Shown one piece after another: positions 46,157 to 53,568 of a stretch of DNA of 64,000 nucleotides. Numbering within the stretch: position 1 is the first letter of the stretch; each line of letters begins with the position of its first letter. The translations under genes were made by a program, and so were the position numbers. The notes beneath the pieces are model-generated. The model worked only from the letters and a program-made list of their open reading frames with translations. It ran no database searches and had not been told where the DNA came from. The stretch is from JBOFGK01 sp051649085 (GTDB taxonomy: Bacteria > Bacillota_I > Bacilli_A > UBA3375), in assembly GCA_051649085.1 (NCBI GenBank), contig JBOFGK010000058.1, forward strand, positions 1 to 64,000. Reading direction: 5' to 3'.

Positions 46157-46164
46157 TATTTAGA

Positions 46165-46195
46165 AAAAGACAATCCAATTGATGGATTGTCTTTT
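46165..46195. terminator. Bidirectional terminator, hydrolase-like gene and YfcC
   Basis: AAAAGACAATCCA / TGGATTGTCTTTT gives a 13-bp stem with a 5-nt loop between two converging genes, with T-runs both ways. Confidence 0.9.
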
Positions 46196-46204
46196 CATTT
46201 TCAA

Positions 46205-47608
46205 TTAAATATATAAGTCCAACATTAATGCAACTGTTATAATAATCATTGCCTTGAATAAAAATGGTCTAATTTCTTTTAGCCAATAACGATATTCTAT
46301 TTTATACATTTGTAAAATAGTTAAAAGGACAACGGATGTTGGAGCAATCATCTTAAGTACACCAATGCTAATTTGATAAATTGTAACTAAATTTGTTAAT
46401 TCATAATTTAACAGAATCATTGTTTTTCCAAGAATTGGCATGAAAATCAAAGCAATTGCTGATGATGAGGGAATAAATATTCCACTAATAATAAACACAC
46501 AAATCAACATGATTGTTATAACTAGTAATCCTTGATTATTTAAACTCTGTTCTAAGTAATTTACAAGTACATCAACTGTTTGAGTATTATATAATAATAC
46601 ATAAATTCCTCGAGCAATTGACAATCCAAGACAAATTGGAAACATCTGTAAAAAAGTTACTTTAATCATTTGTAACACAGTCTGAAAACTTGACTTATTC
46701 ATAATAATTAAGACTAAACTAGTAAGCACAAAAATTCCACTAATTTGATTCATACTAATACTCAACCAATTTATCCCAAAATTTGCAAATGGGAAAAATC
46801 CGATTGTCATTATAAGAATTGGTAAAATAAATAAACAAAATTCAAAAATAATTTTTGAAGAGTTAGTGATGTTAGCTTGTGTAGAATTTACGTTAGCTAC
46901 TTCATTTATAGTTTTTTTATATTTCTTTAAATCACTATTTAATTCTTTAATTAGTACGAACATAAGTAGACAAAACATAAAAAGCCTTATTAGAAAACCA
47001 TCAGCCACAGTAATTCCAACTAAATTTGAAGCAAGTCCAGTCGCAAACGGATTAATTGTTGAACCTATATAGCCACTAGCCGTCGCTAATACCATTAATT
47101 TTATTGGAATAATTGGTGAATATCCTAACTGTTGGTATAGTAACACAATTGCCAAAGACAATGGGATAATCGTTTCGTACATTCCATGAGTTGTTGCACA
47201 AAAACCAAAAAATATTACAAGTACTAGATTCATTTTTTGAGGTTTATCGAAAAAACTGGGCATAAATGTTTTAAAGAACGTTTCAATGATCTTTTGTTTA
47301 ACAACTACTTGCATAAAAAATCCAATCGCTAATAGTAAAATAGAAATATATAATGTTCCTGAGATCTTTCCACCACTATTTATTCCAATTTTTCCTGTCA
47401 CTTCGTTCACACTTCCAATTAAACCGTTAATTGGTGCAAGTAATAATTCTTTTACTTCATTTTCACTGTTGACTACTTCTTGATAAGTCCCAGCAATTGG
47501 CTGATTTAATTCGTTTAGTTGATAGACCCCACTTGGAAGTACCAAAACAAACACAAATGCAATCAAAAGTGCAAGTAAAATGTATATCAAATTTATATTT
47601 TTCTTCAT
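46205..47608 (-). CDS. YfcC family transporter (basic amino acid/dicarboxylate type)
   Basis: A 467-residue membrane protein with about 12 helices. GFCATTHGMYETIIPLSLAIVLL near residue 135 and ATASGYIGSTINPFATGLASNLVGI near 175 are typical of the YfcC family, which is annotated variously as C4-dicarboxylate transporter or basic-amino-acid antiporter. The substrate cannot be assigned. It lies after the NDH-2 gene and a weak terminator. Confidence 0.82.
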   Translation of the reverse strand: MKKNINLIYILLALLIAFVFVLVLPSGVYQLNELNQPIAGTYQEVVNSENEVKELLLAPINGLIGSVNEVTGKIGINSGGKISGTLYISILLLAIGFFMQVVVKQKIIETFFKTFMPSFFDKPQKMNLVLVIFFGFCATTHGMYETIIPLSLAIVLLYQQLGYSPIIPIKLMVLATASGYIGSTINPFATGLASNLVGITVADGFLIRLFMFCLLMFVLIKELNSDLKKYKKTINEVANVNSTQANITNSSKIIFEFCLFILPILIMTIGFFPFANFGINWLSISMNQISGIFVLTSLVLIIMNKSSFQTVLQMIKVTFLQMFPICLGLSIARGIYVLLYNTQTVDVLVNYLEQSLNNQGLLVITIMLICVFIISGIFIPSSSAIALIFMPILGKTMILLNYELTNLVTIYQISIGVLKMIAPTSVVLLTILQMYKIEYRYWLKEIRPFLFKAMIIITVALMLDLYI

Positions 47609-47666
47609 TTTCCCCCCCGTGAAAATCTTTTTTAAGTTACTAGTTTATTGCTAATGAATTACTTAA

Positions 47667-47703
47667 AGTAAAATGCCCATTCGAAACGAATGAACATTTT
47701 ACT
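47667..47703 (-). terminator. Hairpin between the NDH-2 gene and YfcC
   Basis: AGTAAAATG..CATTCG / CGAATG..CATTTTACT folds into two stems (9 and 6 bp) split by a 2-nt internal loop. On the minus strand only TTT follows, so termination may be partial. Confidence 0.5.
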
Positions 47704-47714
47704 ATTGTTTAAAT

Positions 47715-49886
47715 TTATTTTTTTAATCTAGTGTTTGGATATTTTGGCTTCATTGCCTTTGAAGGATCTTTATAAATCCAATTAACATATTTTTTATGCA
47801 TAAAGTAATCAACTGATAACGGCATGTGATCATTACCACCAAATGTCATCAATGCAAATGAAGAGAAGATTGAGAACAGTAGACCTTCTACTACTACTCC
47901 ACCAAAATTGAAGTAAGAACCCATTGAAATTACAATTGATAAAATAAATGTTCCTAATGAAACAAGTGGAACTGCAAATCCAATGATTAGTAAAAGTCCA
48001 GTACCTAGTTCTATGAAATCCATAATGAAGTTCACTAACCATTCATATGGTGCCATTGCTCCCAATGATAATGTAAGCATCCAATTTATGAAATCTTCTA
48101 AACGATCTGGCAACCAAGTAAAATCATAAGCTAGTCCAAATGGTGTTGACTCAGGCTTTATGAAATCAAAAAATCCTAAAATACTGTCTAATATTCCTTG
48201 ACTTTGATCAGTTGCTGCTCCTGCTCCTGCAGCAGCATCAGGTAATGCCGATCCAGCTCCTGCAGCAGCATCAGGTAGTGCTGATCCAGCTCCCGCAGCA
48301 GCATCTGTAGCTCCAGTTGTTGCATCCGTAACTGCCGGTGCAACCGGTGCAGTAGCCTCTGCTACTGGCGTTACAACGGGTGGTGCTGCAGCTGCAGCTT
48401 GTTTTTGTTGAAGTGCTTTATAACCTTCTGGTGCATTCTTAATACAAATATCACCAAATTGTTTCAGCTGAAGCGGGACCATCTCAGTGTTACTACAAAT
48501 TGCTTCCCAACCACCTTGAAGTTTTTTAATTACTTTTGGTGCACCTTGTTGAACCCAATAGAAACCTAGCCAAATTCTAAGCGGAACTAAATAAATTGAA
48601 GGACTTTGTGCTGATAGTAATCCCCCAACAAAACTACGACGATCTTTAACATGGAAAAACTCATGCTTAATATATGTCCAAACTTGAGTGACTCCTGCTG
48701 CCTGTACTAGGTAAACTAAATTAATCATATGTTTAACAGCCATTGCAAAGAATGATGTCAAAATTAATTTTTTACCAGCAAAATGTAGTTCAGCAACTCC
48801 GTATCGTCCTCCAATACAGGCCATTGCTCCATGGAATGTAGGATCATATTCTAGATTTTTACCTGTTCCTCTAATTTTCGAAACAATATTTTTCGCAACA
48901 ACAGGAGCGGCTGCTTCACAGTTTTCTACCATTTGTGGTAATGGTATTTCTGATGATTTTGGAACCATAAACGATAAATCACCTAAAATGTAGGCATTAT
49001 CATGACCAATTCTCGTTAAATCTTGATTAACTTGAACACGCATGTTACGAAGTAAATTTTCATCTTCTAACGTAACAGGATTTCCTTGAATCCCACTTGT
49101 CCAAATACAGCAAGACGTTTTCACAACATTGCCATCACCATAATGTACTTCATCTGGTGTGATTTTTGTAATGTAAGATTCCGTAATTATTTCGATTCCT
49201 TTTTTCACCATATAACGATGAGCAATTCCAGCTGCTTTTTCAGAAAATGCATTTAAGATTCTTGGTGCACCATCGATACAATAAATTTTTACTTCATCAA
49301 TATCAATTGAAACATATTGCTTAATTAAAGTACACTCAATCCACTCTTGAAGTTCACCAACAACTTCAACACCCGTAAATCCAGCACCTGCAACTACAAA
49401 AGTTAATAATTTTTTTCTTTCTTCTGGATCAAGACATACTTCTGCTTTATTGAAATTATCAATAATTACTTTACGAACTTCCAACCCTTGAATTACTGAC
49501 CACATTGGATATGCAAATTCTTCTGCTCCATCAATTCCAAAATAAGCTGGTGTTGATCCTGTTGCTTCAACAATGTAATCATAATCATAGTCTTGTGTTT
49601 TACCATGTACAATTCCTTTGTCATAATCAACAGATGTTACTTCATCGATACAAACGTTAATTCGATACGTTCTTAAGATTTTTTGTAAATAAATTTTTAC
49701 TGCATCAGTTTGAGTACGATCAAACGTTATCTCATGCAACTCAGTTAAAAGTGTATGATAAGGCTTCTTATCAATTAGAGTAATATCAACTTCTCCATTT
49801 TTTATTTCTTTCTTTAGCATTTTATGCAGTTTTTTTGAAGTTAATACACCAGCGTATCCTCCACCAATTATTACAATTTTCTTCAC
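47715..49886 (-). CDS. Type II NADH dehydrogenase fused to a DoxX-like membrane domain
   Basis: A 723-residue flavoenzyme. Residues 1-375 are the NDH-2 core: FAD motif IIGGGYAGVLTSKKL, IVEATGSTPAYFG, second dinucleotide motif VVAGAGFTGVEVVGEL near 164 and ILGDLSF near 300. A membrane-associated region (378-420) leads to a DoxX-like four-helix domain, with helices near 428-450, 622-642, 643-662 and 664-684. Between the first and second DoxX helices is an Ala/Pro-rich linker (about 497-563) with 11-residue repeats. Residues 521-527 read DATTGAT, close to the ApbE acceptor pattern Dxx(S/T)GA(T/S). It should oxidise NADH and reduce quinone, as Ndh2 of the Listeria extracellular electron transfer locus does. 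Start overlaps the polyprenyl synthase stop by four bases. Confidence 0.9.
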   Translation of the reverse strand: MKKIVIIGGGYAGVLTSKKLHKMLKKEIKNGEVDITLIDKKPYHTLLTELHEITFDRTQTDAVKIYLQKILRTYRINVCIDEVTSVDYDKGIVHGKTQDYDYDYIVEATGSTPAYFGIDGAEEFAYPMWSVIQGLEVRKVIIDNFNKAEVCLDPEERKKLLTFVVAGAGFTGVEVVGELQEWIECTLIKQYVSIDIDEVKIYCIDGAPRILNAFSEKAAGIAHRYMVKKGIEIITESYITKITPDEVHYGDGNVVKTSCCIWTSGIQGNPVTLEDENLLRNMRVQVNQDLTRIGHDNAYILGDLSFMVPKSSEIPLPQMVENCEAAAPVVAKNIVSKIRGTGKNLEYDPTFHGAMACIGGRYGVAELHFAGKKLILTSFFAMAVKHMINLVYLVQAAGVTQVWTYIKHEFFHVKDRRSFVGGLLSAQSPSIYLVPLRIWLGFYWVQQGAPKVIKKLQGGWEAICSNTEMVPLQLKQFGDICIKNAPEGYKALQQKQAAAAAPPVVTPVAEATAPVAPAVTDATTGATDAAAGAGSALPDAAAGAGSALPDAAAGAGAATDQSQGILDSILGFFDFIKPESTPFGLAYDFTWLPDRLEDFINWMLTLSLGAMAPYEWLVNFIMDFIELGTGLLLIIGFAVPLVSLGTFILSIVISMGSYFNFGGVVVEGLLFSIFSSFALMTFGGNDHMPLSVDYFMHKKYVNWIYKDPSKAMKPKYPNTRLKK
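48222..48305 (-). repeat. In-frame 33-bp repeats in the NDH-2 linker
   Basis: About 2.5 copies of a 33-bp unit coding GSALPDAAAGA (two full copies, residues 534-555, plus a half copy before them). Base composition is far richer in G+C than the flanks. The repeat keeps the frame, so copy number could vary without destroying the protein. Confidence 0.85.
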
Positions 49887-50980
49887 TTTATCTCCTTTTC
49901 AAGTAGCTGTATAAATTTTAAATATTTAGTACTTTTTTCTAATTTTTTTAAATTTTCAAGTTTTTCTTGTAACATACTTTCAATTTTTTCTTCACTAATA
50001 CCTTCTGCTTTATAGAAATTCACATAATTTGCTTGTTGATTTTCTAAATCAATACTATCTTTTCCCGTTTGTTTCGCTGTTTTTTTAATATTTGAATAGT
50101 CGTCAATCATTTGAAATAATCGGCCAAATTCCAGACCGAATTCGTAATATTTTGCTAATTCGTTCTCATCATAAGTATCGGTTTCAATCATCTCTTGAAG
50201 CTTGCCGAGCTTTATACTAAAAGCAAAAAAGATTGCTGTCTTTCCATCAATATATTTATAATAGTCAGCTACTGTTCCAACGTCACGTTCCATCATCTGT
50301 GATGAAAGCATTTCTTGAATTAATAAGTTAAATAATTTTGTTACATCATCATATAAGTCCAAATGCTTTTGATCTATTTTTTCAAAGTAATCAAGTGTAA
50401 GCTGTTCGTAAAAACTAGTGATTGTCACTAATAAATAGTCCGAACTAAGTACTGCTAATTCATTAGAAAACAACTCATTAATTGTTGGTTGAAATCTTCT
50501 TAATTTTGCTCGATCAATTACATCATCTTGGATCAATGTCGTTAAATGAAATAATTCAATAACTACTGCAAACTTATAATCAGCATCGTTCCTTGTATCT
50601 TTTGATGTTAAATACATTAATGCTCTCAATTTCTTTTTAGTACCAGCGTTTAACCTTAATAAGTTATTTCTAACAAATTTATTAGTCATGCTGTTCAAAA
50701 ATACCATTGTTTCAGTATCTATTAAATCTACTTCACTTTGTTCAATCTGCATATATTCATACTCGATCTGTAGCCTCATATCCAAATATTCACAAATTGA
50801 ATCTCTAAGCTTAATATTCTCTTCCAAGTGCTTCCGCAGTTCAGCTTTACTTTTTACACGTTCTGGTTGACCTCTTTGTAAAATTTGAAAAATTTTCTGA
50901 TCACCAACTAAAATATCACGAGTTGATTTAATTTGTTCATGATATTTAAGTGCACTTTTTATTTCTGTTATTTTATCCAT
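49883..50980 (-). CDS. Polyprenyl diphosphate synthase (DmkB/HepT-like)
   Basis: A 365-residue prenyl synthase that should make the quinone side chain. The first Asp-rich motif is intact (LIQDDVIDRAKLRR near residue 152). The second reads FQMIDDYSNIKK, where DDxxD has Asn in the last place. An N-terminal helical extension (1-95) is unusual for the family. It overlaps the NDH-2 gene by ATGA, so the enzyme making the quinone tail and the quinone-reducing enzyme are translationally linked. The equivalent in the Listeria locus is DmkB. Confidence 0.83.
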   Translation of the reverse strand: MDKITEIKSALKYHEQIKSTRDILVGDQKIFQILQRGQPERVKSKAELRKHLEENIKLRDSICEYLDMRLQIEYEYMQIEQSEVDLIDTETMVFLNSMTNKFVRNNLLRLNAGTKKKLRALMYLTSKDTRNDADYKFAVVIELFHLTTLIQDDVIDRAKLRRFQPTINELFSNELAVLSSDYLLVTITSFYEQLTLDYFEKIDQKHLDLYDDVTKLFNLLIQEMLSSQMMERDVGTVADYYKYIDGKTAIFFAFSIKLGKLQEMIETDTYDENELAKYYEFGLEFGRLFQMIDDYSNIKKTAKQTGKDSIDLENQQANYVNFYKAEGISEEKIESMLQEKLENLKKLEKSTKYLKFIQLLEKEIK

Positions 50981-50997
50981 TCATTTCTCTTTCTTTT

Positions 50998-51522
50998 TTA
51001 TTTTTTATAAGTAACAACTTTAAAGCGATTTCGATTCCAAAAATCAAAATTAGCCATAAAACAAACGAAAAATCCAATTTGTAAAAGAAATGTTATAAAT
51101 GAACAGATAATCATCGTATAGATAATATCCAGATTACTCATAAACATCCCTATTCCAACTAATGAATTAACGACTGTTATAATTACATACGGATGACGAA
51201 ATAATTTTCCAACTGAAAATCTAATCCGTCCCTCAAAGTCTGTAACTTGAAGTTTGAATATAATTTTTCCTACTCCATCAAAAATATAAAAATAAACAAT
51301 CACAACTGCCATTTGCAATGCATAATATGCAATTAAATCGACTCGATTTTGACTATTTATAACACTTAATAACTGCATTAAATTTTCACTACTATATGAA
51401 AATGAATCATTAATAATTACACTTGCAAAATTAAATTGTTGATACATCAAATCAAATATAATTGTAATTAAGAAACTGTCGACTATAAAGGCAAATATCC
51501 TTGTTTTTTTTAAAGGTAACAT
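50998..51522 (-). CDS. RDD family membrane protein
   Basis: A 174-residue protein with about four membrane helices. RIFAFIVDSFLITIIFDLMY at the start holds the Arg and Asp of the RDD motif, and KIIFKLQVTDFEGR near residue 90 fits the family. Function is unknown; some RDD proteins are Na+/H+ antiporters. The ATG at 51522 lies four bases after AAGGAG. It is first in the transcript with the prenyl synthase and NDH-2. Confidence 0.75.
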   Translation of the reverse strand: MLPLKKTRIFAFIVDSFLITIIFDLMYQQFNFASVIINDSFSYSSENLMQLLSVINSQNRVDLIAYYALQMAVVIVYFYIFDGVGKIIFKLQVTDFEGRIRFSVGKLFRHPYVIITVVNSLVGIGMFMSNLDIIYTMIICSFITFLLQIGFFVCFMANFDFWNRNRFKVVTYKK

Positions 51523-51540
51523 CAAACTCCTTCACTTACT

Positions 51541-51549
51541 ATTATAACA
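51541..51549 (-). promoter_or_regulatory. Extended -10 promoter of the RDD-prenyl synthase-NDH-2 unit
   Basis: Minus-strand TGT plus TATAAT (51541-51546), about 19 bases before the RDD start codon, giving a leader of only about 12 nt that is nearly all ribosome-binding site. Confidence 0.65.
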
Positions 51550-51646
51550 AATATAGTGAAAATATGCACAAAATAGCATGTTTTTTATAATTTTCTTGAT
51601 TTCTATTTGTATTTTCCTATTCAAAGCTTACTTTGATCATTAAAAA

Positions 51647-51949
51647 CTATTTATTTTCTTTTATTTTATTCAATCCACCTTTAATATGATAAACTTTATA
51701 GCCTTTTTTACTTAGGGCACGACAAGCACTTGCACTTCTCATTCCATTTTGACAAAATAGGTAATATTCTTTTTCTTGTTTCAAAAAAGTTTGTGGGTGA
51801 TTAACTAGTCGTATGAACTCAATATTTTTCGCACCTTTAACTGATCCTTTTGCATATTCATTTCCATCACGGACATCAATAAGATTTAGTTTATTCACTA
51901 ATTTTAATTCAGAAAATTCAACTGTTTCATATTTTTTCTTAAAGAACAT
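51647..51949 (-). CDS. Rhodanese-like domain protein
   Basis: A single-domain protein of 100 residues. LIDVRDGNEYAKGSVKGAKNI near 23-43 and the active-site loop CQNGMRS (Cys-66) are standard. It could carry persulfide sulfur; partner unknown. It follows the phosphoesterase gene by 23 bases, so they probably share a transcript. Confidence 0.88.
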   Translation of the reverse strand: MFFKKKYETVEFSELKLVNKLNLIDVRDGNEYAKGSVKGAKNIEFIRLVNHPQTFLKQEKEYYLFCQNGMRSASACRALSKKGYKVYHIKGGLNKIKENK

Positions 51950-51972
51950 TTTTACTCCTTTTCAGTTCATTT

Positions 51973-52833
51973 TTAATTTATTATTTTCTCGATGATTTTT
52001 TCACTTAAAATAATAACATTATCTCCATGTCCATTATCAATTAACAATAAATTACTTTCAGGAATATACAATACTTTTCCATCATCGATTTGGAAAAATT
52101 TTGCTGTTTGTTTCAATTCAGGATGCAAAATAAATGCATACTCAAAAGTTATATGACCCATCACATTGATATGAGGTTTTTCTTTATCAACTACTTCTTT
52201 TTTCAAAATATCAGTAATTGACCAGCAATCAGCAATATTATTTGAATGTGTCATTCGAACTTCATATTTTCCAACTTGCACTTCACATCCAACAAGTGTC
52301 GAATCATACATTCTCTTTAATAGTTTCATAACACTTTGTCCATGATGATTTTGCGTAATTGCTTCGATTAAATGATTAATCATTTCAAATATTTCTTCAA
52401 ACAATGAAATTTTCGATTTTTCTAATGCATCAGTTAATTTAGAAAACAAATTGCAAATTCGTAGCAATATTTCTGCGTTTGCAACTTCATCGTCACCTTG
52501 ACAAAACAAACTAATCATTGTTTCACGCCCACCATTAATATTCCAACGTTGCCACATATCAAAAAGTGCGACAATATCTATTTGATCATCGTCACTTTTA
52601 ATAGTATCAAATAACAAACATTGATAAAGCATTTGATCATGATTACCAAGTATGACTGTCAAATTCAATAAATCAACTAAACCAATTAATGTTTCAAATG
52701 GCTTATCACCACGATCAAACATATCCCCTAGAAAAAAACGATCCAATTGATTCAAAGTATCTTTTTGTTTAATTTTATCAACAAATTCTGGATTTGCATG
52801 TACATCCGAAAATACTATTATCTCTTTATCCAT
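51973..52833 (-). CDS. Metallophosphoesterase (PPP-type calcineurin-like)
   Basis: A 286-residue cytoplasmic phosphoesterase with the dimetal motifs in order: FSDVHAN near 8, LGDMFDRGDKP near 36, LGNHDQML near 63, a His in RMTHSNN near 205 and GHITFEYAF near 235. The layout is like bacterial serine/threonine phosphatases and diadenosine tetraphosphatases. The substrate is unknown. The ATG at 52833 has GAGGG just upstream; a GTG at 52842 also opens the frame. Confidence 0.82.
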   Translation of the reverse strand: MDKEIIVFSDVHANPEFVDKIKQKDTLNQLDRFFLGDMFDRGDKPFETLIGLVDLLNLTVILGNHDQMLYQCLLFDTIKSDDDQIDIVALFDMWQRWNINGGRETMISLFCQGDDEVANAEILLRICNLFSKLTDALEKSKISLFEEIFEMINHLIEAITQNHHGQSVMKLLKRMYDSTLVGCEVQVGKYEVRMTHSNNIADCWSITDILKKEVVDKEKPHINVMGHITFEYAFILHPELKQTAKFFQIDDGKVLYIPESNLLLIDNGHGDNVIILSEKIIEKIIN

Positions 52834-52961
52834 AACCCTCACAATCTGAATTTTGATATTTACGTTATTATGTATTTAAACCCTCTAACTTTATCTTGTT
52901 TCAAACCCCTAATTTTCGCAAAATAATTAGCTATACTTCTTTTCGTAATTATCCTATTACT

Positions 52962-52990
52962 ATTTTAACACGTTTCCTCACATAATTCAA
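52962..52990 (-). promoter_or_regulatory. Promoter of the phosphoesterase-rhodanese unit
   Basis: Minus-strand TTGAAT (52985-52990), 17-base spacer, TAAAAT (52962-52967), extended by TGT. The predicted leader is about 120 nt, with no recognised riboswitch. Confidence 0.65.
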
Positions 52991-53087
52991 TTTTTTATCA
53001 AAGCATTTGTTTAACCCTTTTCTAAAAATAATGCGCTGTAATTCAAAATTTTAAACATAAATTTTTTAAAAGTGCTATAATTGGCTT

Positions 53088-53168
53088 AAAAGAAAAAACT
53101 ATACATCATGATACTCTAAGTAAAAATAGACCACTTTAACTTCCAATAAATTTATTGGTTTTTTTTCA
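53088..53168 (+). ncRNA. Candidate small RNA upstream of the toxin locus
   Basis: An extended -10 (TGC plus TATAAT at 53076-53081) is followed about 60 bases later by an ideal terminator. This is CCAATAAATTTATTGG (53143-53158), a self-complementary stem, then eight T residues. The predicted transcript is about 80 nt with no meaningful reading frame. No target is evident and I found no strong pairing with the adjacent toxin mRNA. Confidence 0.5.
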
Positions 53169-53190
53169 TAAAAATTATATTTGATATTTA
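53163..53190 (+). promoter_or_regulatory. Probable promoter of the toxin mRNA
   Basis: TTTTCA (53163-53168), 16-base spacer, TATTTA (53185-53190) with a TGA extended element. The hexamers are weak, but the predicted start (about 53196) would place the ribosome-blocking hairpin at the very 5' end of the transcript. Confidence 0.45.
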
Positions 53191-53201
53191 ACTTCTAAGT
53201 G

Positions 53202-53253
53202 TTGTCACTTCTTTCGAAGTCTACAAACTTGCTGACTTCGAGAGAGGTGGCAA
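53202..53253 (+). promoter_or_regulatory. 5' hairpin sequestering the toxin ribosome-binding site
   Basis: Bases 53202-53221 pair with 53234-53253 in a continuous 20-bp stem (three G-U pairs) around a 12-nt loop. The 3' arm contains the entire ribosome-binding site AGAGAGGTGG and ends two bases before the ATG. In the folded RNA the toxin start should be inaccessible, as in other type I toxin mRNAs. Confidence 0.85.
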
Positions 53254-53254
53254 A

Positions 53255-53323
53255 ATGACAAAGGTGATTGTAACTTTAATGTTAATTTATCTTATTCTTT
53301 TGGAATCGAATAAGCAAAAATAA
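53255..53323 (+). CDS. Small hydrophobic peptide, candidate type I toxin
   Basis: A 22-codon frame. Residues 4-16 (VIVTLMLIYLILL) form one membrane segment, followed by a short polar, basic tail ESNKQK. Size and layout suit membrane-active type I toxins such as Fst, Ldr or BsrG, but I see no clear similarity to a named one and no Fst-type proline. A strong ribosome-binding site lies four bases upstream inside a hairpin. A bidirectional terminator follows six bases after the stop, with a convergent antisense RNA beyond it. Confidence 0.72.
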   Translation: MTKVIVTLMLIYLILLESNKQK

Positions 53324-53377
53324 ATTCTAAAAAAGAGCTCCCGAACGAGCTCTTTTTTCAAAGGTAATTATAACTTT
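53259..53377. repeat. Direct repeat pair linking toxin mRNA and antisense RNA
   Basis: CAAAGGTGATTGTAACTTT (53259-53277, at codons 2-8 of the toxin) and CAAAGGTAATTATAACTTT (53359-53377, beyond the terminator) are 17/19 identical and exactly 100 bp apart. RNA read leftward from the second copy can pair with the first over all 19 positions, the two differences becoming G-U pairs. This is the arrangement of the direct repeats in the pAD1 par locus. Confidence 0.85.
53329..53358. terminator. Bidirectional terminator shared by toxin mRNA and antisense RNA
   Basis: AAAAAAGAGCTC / GAGCTCTTTTTT, a 12-bp stem with a CCGAAC loop and T-runs on both strands. It would give both RNAs a complementary 3' hairpin. 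Confidence 0.92.
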
Positions 53378-53386
53378 TTTGGTTCT
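53329..53386 (-). ncRNA. Candidate antisense RNA antitoxin
   Basis: From the minus-strand promoter at 53393-53421 a transcript would start near 53386 and end at the shared terminator, about 58 nt. Its 5' part carries the complement of the 19-base repeat found in the toxin coding start, and its 3' part is the terminator hairpin. It contains no reading frame. Role inferred from the close match to RNA II of the pAD1 par system. Confidence 0.7.
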
Positions 53387-53392
53387 ATCTTT

Positions 53393-53421
53393 AGTATATC
53401 AAAAAAAATAATTTTATGCAA
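53393..53421 (-). promoter_or_regulatory. Promoter of the antisense RNA
   Basis: Minus-strand TTGCAT (53416-53421), 17-base spacer, TATACT (53393-53398), extended by TGA. Stronger than the predicted toxin promoter, as expected for an antitoxin RNA. Confidence 0.75.
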
Positions 53422-53520
53422 GAAAAAAAATATAATTGTAATTAACCATAAATTTACCAATAATTTGAAAAAAATTATCATAACCGAGTAGAGTAAATGT
53501 AAGCAAAGATAGTAAAATCA

Positions 53521-53529
53521 TGATAAAAT
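53521..53529 (+). promoter_or_regulatory. Extended -10 promoter of ispH
   Basis: TGA plus TAAAAT (53524-53529), 39 bases before the ATG, independent of the toxin unit. GGAG lies four bases before the start codon. Confidence 0.55.
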
Positions 53530-53568
53530 ATACATAGTCGAAAATGAAGACATCGTTAAAGGAGCAAA

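Noticed and set aside
53255..53323. Leader peptide controlling ispH
   Set aside because: ispH has its own promoter beyond the bidirectional terminator, and the peptide has no codon bias suggesting attenuation; the convergent antisense RNA and repeats fit a toxin-antitoxin module better.
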